Source of the DNA: Lachnospiraceae bacterium | GTDB lineage: Bacteria; Bacillota; Clostridia; Lachnospirales; Lachnospiraceae | DNA: 62,821 nucleotides | Direction of reading: 5' to 3' | NCBI GenBank assembly: GCA_900767585.1 | Contig: CAAFZP010000145.1 | Location: 1 to 62,821, forward strand | Program-made: the position numbers and the translations under genes | Notes under the pieces: model-generated | Told to the model about the DNA's origin: nothing | Databases searched by the model: none | What the model saw: only the letters and a program-made list of their open reading frames with translations | Part shown: positions 59,949-62,821 of the stretch, one piece after another | How the letters are laid out: the number at the start of each line of letters is the position of its first letter | Position numbering within the stretch: position 1 is the first letter of the stretch

Positions 59949-61457
59949 CTACTCTGTTTTTTCTTTTGCAATAATCTGCTCAATGCTTCGTACAATATCT
60001 CCGGCAATCATGCTGTACTGTCCCTTTTCTTCTGCGGCTGCCTGCCCTGCCATGCCATGCATGCAGACACCAAGCTTTGTCGCCTCAAACCGATCCATGC
60101 CCTGTGCCAGAAGGCCTGCGATAATTCCGGTCAGTACATCACCGGATCCGCCTGTTGCCATGCCGTTTGTACCTGTTATATTAATATATGCCTGAAGCCC
60201 GCCATCGGACACCACCGTGCGCGCATCTTTTAATGCAACAACCACGTTGTGACGCTTGGAAAACTCTCTTGCAAGATCGTATTTGTTCGCCTTGATATCT
60301 GTCACTGACTGATTCGTGAGTCTTGACATCTCCATCAAGTGTGGCGTCAGAATGAGCTTTGAATGCATCGTCTCAAACAGATCCATATGCTCGGATAACA
60401 CATTGATTCCATCGGCATCTAAGACAACCGTGCCATCAAAGCTGCGAAGTACCTTATCAACCAGATACTGCGCTGCTTCCCCGGTTCCAAGTCCCGGGCC
60501 TAACACAAGCACATCTGCCCAGCCCATGACTGTCTTCATCGCACTGCGCATCGTGTCAATATCATCTTCTTTATATGTCGTAAGCAATGCCTCCGGGAGT
60601 CTCGACTGGATAATCTCGCGATTCTCCTCTACGGTACACACGCGCACCAATCCACAGCCCATACGGTAAGCAGCCTCCGCGGAAAACAGTGCCGCACCTG
60701 CCATATTTTTGCTGCCAGCGATGATCCCGACCTTGCCGTAGGTTCCCTTGTGGGAATCCCTTTTTCTATGTGGGAGCAGCTCCTCTACATCCTTTGCATC
60801 ATAGGTGTATAACCGTGGCTCTACAAAATCAATCGCCTGCTTCGGAAATCCGATATCCACCACCGATACCTCTCCTGCGTACTCATATCCCATACCCATG
60901 AGAAGTCCGAGCTTCATCAATCCGAATGTCACAGTCGCATCCGCATGAAACGCTGTACCGAGCAGGAATCCGGTTGTCGCATCGATTCCGGATGGTACAT
61001 CGATGGCTAACTTGTAACCATCCATATCATTTAATGCCTTGATCACTTCTGCCTGCTTTCCCATCACAGCACGTGACAGACCAACACCGAAGATGCCGTC
61101 AATGATCACATCATACCCGGCATTCACAAGTTCATCCACAAACTTCATATTCAGCTTCTTGGCAATCGCATACTGCGCATCGAAACCGGTACTGGCAGAC
61201 TTCAATCCGTCTACCCAGTAGATCTCGACATCATATCCTTCCATCATGAGGATTCTTCCGGCTGCGATTCCATCGCCACCGTTATTTCCGCTCTCAACTA
61301 CGATCAGGACATGCGCGCCTGCCGGGAATCGTTCCTTGACATGCTCCGCGATCCGAAGTGCCGCGCGCTCCATCAGTACAAGCTGTGGAATTCCTATTAC
61401 ATTGGTTGCAAATTCATCAATTCTGAACACTTCCTGTCCAGTTGCAATGTATCTCAT
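59949..61457 (-). CDS. nnrD: Bifunctional NAD(P)HX epimerase/dehydratase
   Basis: 502 residues repairing hydrated NADH and NADPH. The N-terminal half (1-215) is the NnrE epimerase (VVESGNNGGDGIAAGRIL, DGIFGVGLSR, AIDVPSGIDATTG). The C-terminal half is the ADP-dependent dehydratase NnrD (YGKVGIIAGSKNMAGAALFS, LVLGPGLG, VLDADGINVLS, LTPHLMEMSRL, NGMATGGSGDVLTGIIAGLL). Upstream is GGGGGA seven bases before the ATG. Confidence 0.95.
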   Translation of the reverse strand: MRYIATGQEVFRIDEFATNVIGIPQLVLMERAALRIAEHVKERFPAGAHVLIVVESGNNGGDGIAAGRILMMEGYDVEIYWVDGLKSASTGFDAQYAIAKKLNMKFVDELVNAGYDVIIDGIFGVGLSRAVMGKQAEVIKALNDMDGYKLAIDVPSGIDATTGFLLGTAFHADATVTFGLMKLGLLMGMGYEYAGEVSVVDIGFPKQAIDFVEPRLYTYDAKDVEELLPHRKRDSHKGTYGKVGIIAGSKNMAGAALFSAEAAYRMGCGLVRVCTVEENREIIQSRLPEALLTTYKEDDIDTMRSAMKTVMGWADVLVLGPGLGTGEAAQYLVDKVLRSFDGTVVLDADGINVLSEHMDLFETMHSKLILTPHLMEMSRLTNQSVTDIKANKYDLAREFSKRHNVVVALKDARTVVSDGGLQAYINITGTNGMATGGSGDVLTGIIAGLLAQGMDRFEATKLGVCMHGMAGQAAAEEKGQYSMIAGDIVRSIEQIIAKEKTE

Positions 61458-61487
61458 TTCTTCGTCCCCCGAATGACTAAGTATATA

Positions 61488-61507
61488 GGCATTTTACCCC
61501 AAATGCC
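61488..61507. repeat. 7-bp dyad upstream of nnrE/nnrD
   Basis: GGCATTT (61488-61494) and AAATGCC (61501-61507) form a perfect dyad with a 6-base centre, overlapping a possible minus-strand -10 (TAAAAT). A candidate operator; no regulator known. Confidence 0.35.
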
Positions 61508-61570
61508 GTATAAATACAATATCGGGTTTCAGGAATCCCTGTTTTCTCTATATTTTTATTGTTTTTCACC

Positions 61571-61599
61571 TTGACAATTCCGCAGAACTAAGATAATTT
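61571..61599 (+). promoter_or_regulatory. Promoter of the lytic transglycosylase gene
   Basis: TTGACA (61571-61576), exactly 17 bases, TAATTT (61594-61599), about 38 bases before the ATG at 61638. Confidence 0.7.
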
Positions 61600-61637
61600 T
61601 GAAATATCTATGAAAGAAACGAAGGGAGGAAGGAATC

Positions 61638-62717
61638 ATGGTATTTATCGAAGGTGTCGGCTATGTGAACGACAGCAGTGCCGTTGCAACGCCGAATCGT
61701 ACTCAATCCGTATCGGAAACAACAACCAATTTTGATGGTATGCTTCGCACGGAAACCGATAAATTGAATCAGGCATCTGTCACAACGAACCTTGATTCCA
61801 TCTTCAAGGAAGCCGCCGATAAATACGGTGTGTCAGAACGACTCTTAAAAGCTATCGCCTATACGGAATCCGGTTTTCAGGCAAATGCAACCTCCTCCGC
61901 CGGTGCTATGGGTATCATGCAGCTTATGCCAAGCACAGCGAGCGCATATGGGGTATCCGATCCTTACGATGCCTACCAGAATATCATGGGCGGTGCGGCC
62001 GTCTTAAAGGATCTTCTGAATATGTTTCAGGGAAACCAGTCGCTTGCGATTGCAGGCTATAATGCCGGATGTGGCAATGTGAAAAAATATGGCGGCGTAC
62101 CACCATTTACCGAGACACAGAATTATGTTGCCAAGGTGACGAGTCTGATGCAGACCGGTGTATCGGTTCCTGCAAATACAGTCACAGTAAATCCTTCTGC
62201 AAATACCGCTTCCAATACCAAAACGGCTACGGGGGAAAATTCCAACACAGCAGGCGAAACGGCTATTTCCGCGGAAACAGCGAAAAAAAACGAGGAAGTC
62301 CTCGAAGAGATCAAAGAGATCATCTCCGCTATTTCCTCGCTTGCATCCAATAACACTTATACAAATACGCTCAATCAGAGTGGGATCTCCGCACTGACCG
62401 GAGGTAGTTCATCTGATTTCAAATCAGGCAGTCTGCTTTCGTCCTACGGAAATCCGATCTCAACGATTCTGTCATCCTTACAGAATGTAGATACAACGGA
62501 CACTGACAGCCTGCAAAAGGTATTATCCTACGCAGAGTACCAATTACTCACCAGTCACTACACAAACATGGTAGATATCATCTCGGTTCTAGGCAGCACA
62601 GGCTTGAGCACTGACACCGATAACGACGACTCTCTATCGCATCTATTTGAGCTCGCGACACAGCAAAACATGCGTAAAGTCATAAATGTCATGGGAAATT
62701 CTACTTCCCTTCTATAA
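61638..62717 (+). CDS. Lytic transglycosylase (SLT domain) without signal peptide
   Basis: 359 residues. An SLT (Slt70-like) domain spans about 50-170: the catalytic glutamate is in AIAYTESGFQ, followed by SSAGAMGIMQLMPSTA, AGYNAGCGNVKKYGG and TQNYVAKV. The N-terminal 50 residues are Ser/Thr/Asn-rich without a hydrophobic signal sequence. A Thr/Asn-rich linker (about 175-215) and a helical C-terminal domain (EEVLEEIKEIISAISSL onward) follow. Absence of a signal peptide recalls flagellar-type transglycosylases exported by other routes, but no flagellar genes are in view. GGAGGAAGG precedes the ATG. Confidence 0.87.
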   Translation: MVFIEGVGYVNDSSAVATPNRTQSVSETTTNFDGMLRTETDKLNQASVTTNLDSIFKEAADKYGVSERLLKAIAYTESGFQANATSSAGAMGIMQLMPSTASAYGVSDPYDAYQNIMGGAAVLKDLLNMFQGNQSLAIAGYNAGCGNVKKYGGVPPFTETQNYVAKVTSLMQTGVSVPANTVTVNPSANTASNTKTATGENSNTAGETAISAETAKKNEEVLEEIKEIISAISSLASNNTYTNTLNQSGISALTGGSSSDFKSGSLLSSYGNPISTILSSLQNVDTTDTDSLQKVLSYAEYQLLTSHYTNMVDIISVLGSTGLSTDTDNDDSLSHLFELATQQNMRKVINVMGNSTSLL

Positions 62718-62759
62718 GCTGAATAAACGAAATCGGCATTATCTTTTCTAAAGCAGACC

Positions 62760-62821
62760 GTTGAAGCACGCCGGCACTTAATGAGCGTGCAACGCGAATT
62801 TAGTACCGCTGCGTGCTGAAC
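62760..62821. repeat. Imperfect inverted repeat at the right edge
   Basis: GTTGAAGCACGC (62760-62771) pairs with GCGTGCTGAAC (62811-62821) allowing one bulge, and GCACGC can alternatively pair with GCGTGC at 62785-62790. The structure runs to the end of the window, so its full extent is unknown. It may be an extragenic palindromic repeat or a terminator. Bases 62718-62759 show nothing else. Confidence 0.45.

Noticed and set aside
62760..62821. Integron attC site
   Set aside because: The outer arms do not have the orientation of the attC core-site consensus, and no integrase is visible.

Overview
This is a mostly minus-strand stretch of a low-to-moderate GC Firmicute chromosome, most likely a spore-forming member of the Lachnospiraceae (Clostridia). 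The evidence is a complete sporulation sigma factor SigK at the left end, a PolC-type replicase, PASTA kinase/PP2C and IreB signalling, RNase J, RqcH, a DNPR-type (meso-diaminopimelate) MurE, a DUF5721-like protein, and the gene orders typical of that family. Genus cannot be decided from the sequence alone. I saw no tRNA, rRNA, CRISPR array, insertion sequence or prophage gene. No gene-free stretch exceeds about 270 bases.

Layout, left to right. (1) 1-892: a dyad-rich leader and sigK, converging on the next block. (2) 864-6657 (minus): ireB, ruvX, DUF1292, RNase J, YlbF-like, a short MltG-like protein, a TrmR-like methyltransferase and a U32 tRNA-hydroxylation protein. This is the Bacillus yrzL-yrrK-yrzB-yrrL-yrrM-yrrN/O order with rnj and ylbF inserted. 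(3) 6737-18707 (minus): bactofilin, pyrH, frr, uppS, cdsA, dxr, rseP, ispG, polC, which joins UMP kinase, ribosome recycling, isoprenoid and phospholipid precursors and replication. (4) 18765-22949: a PEP-synthase-like dikinase with a HAD phosphatase, then two convergent RlmH paralogues, each lacking the half of the active site that the other keeps. (5) 23138-37434 (minus): murE, priA, def, fmt, rsmB, rlmN, prpC, prkC, rsgA, rpe, thiN, putP. (6) 37519-39306 (minus): yicC, gmk, rpoZ. (7) 39486-43449: htpG-rqcH behind a perfect CIRCE element. (8) 43460-46991: a secreted transglutaminase-like cluster and, divergently, argH with a 64-residue protein. (9) 47070-54443: glgA, a MoxR/DUF58/DUF4129 operon and a divergent membrane-anchored C11 (clostripain-type) peptidase. 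(10) 54458-57920: an accessory island with unfamiliar membrane proteins and lipoproteins, a ribbon-helix-helix regulator facing an iterated 12-bp operator-like array, and tandem hairpin repeats. (11) 57919-62821: yebC, a CorC-like CBS protein, MazF, NnrE/NnrD and a lytic transglycosylase.

The best candidates for something undescribed are the complementary RlmH pair (a possible obligate heterodimer acting on 23S rRNA pseudouridine 1915), the heat-shock-type control of htpG together with the ribosome-quality-control factor RqcH, and the orphan dikinase/HAD pair. Starts were moved from the longest frame to an internal start wherever a clear Shine-Dalgarno sequence or family homology required it. 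All functional assignments rest on motif recognition and remembered family features; no database search was run.
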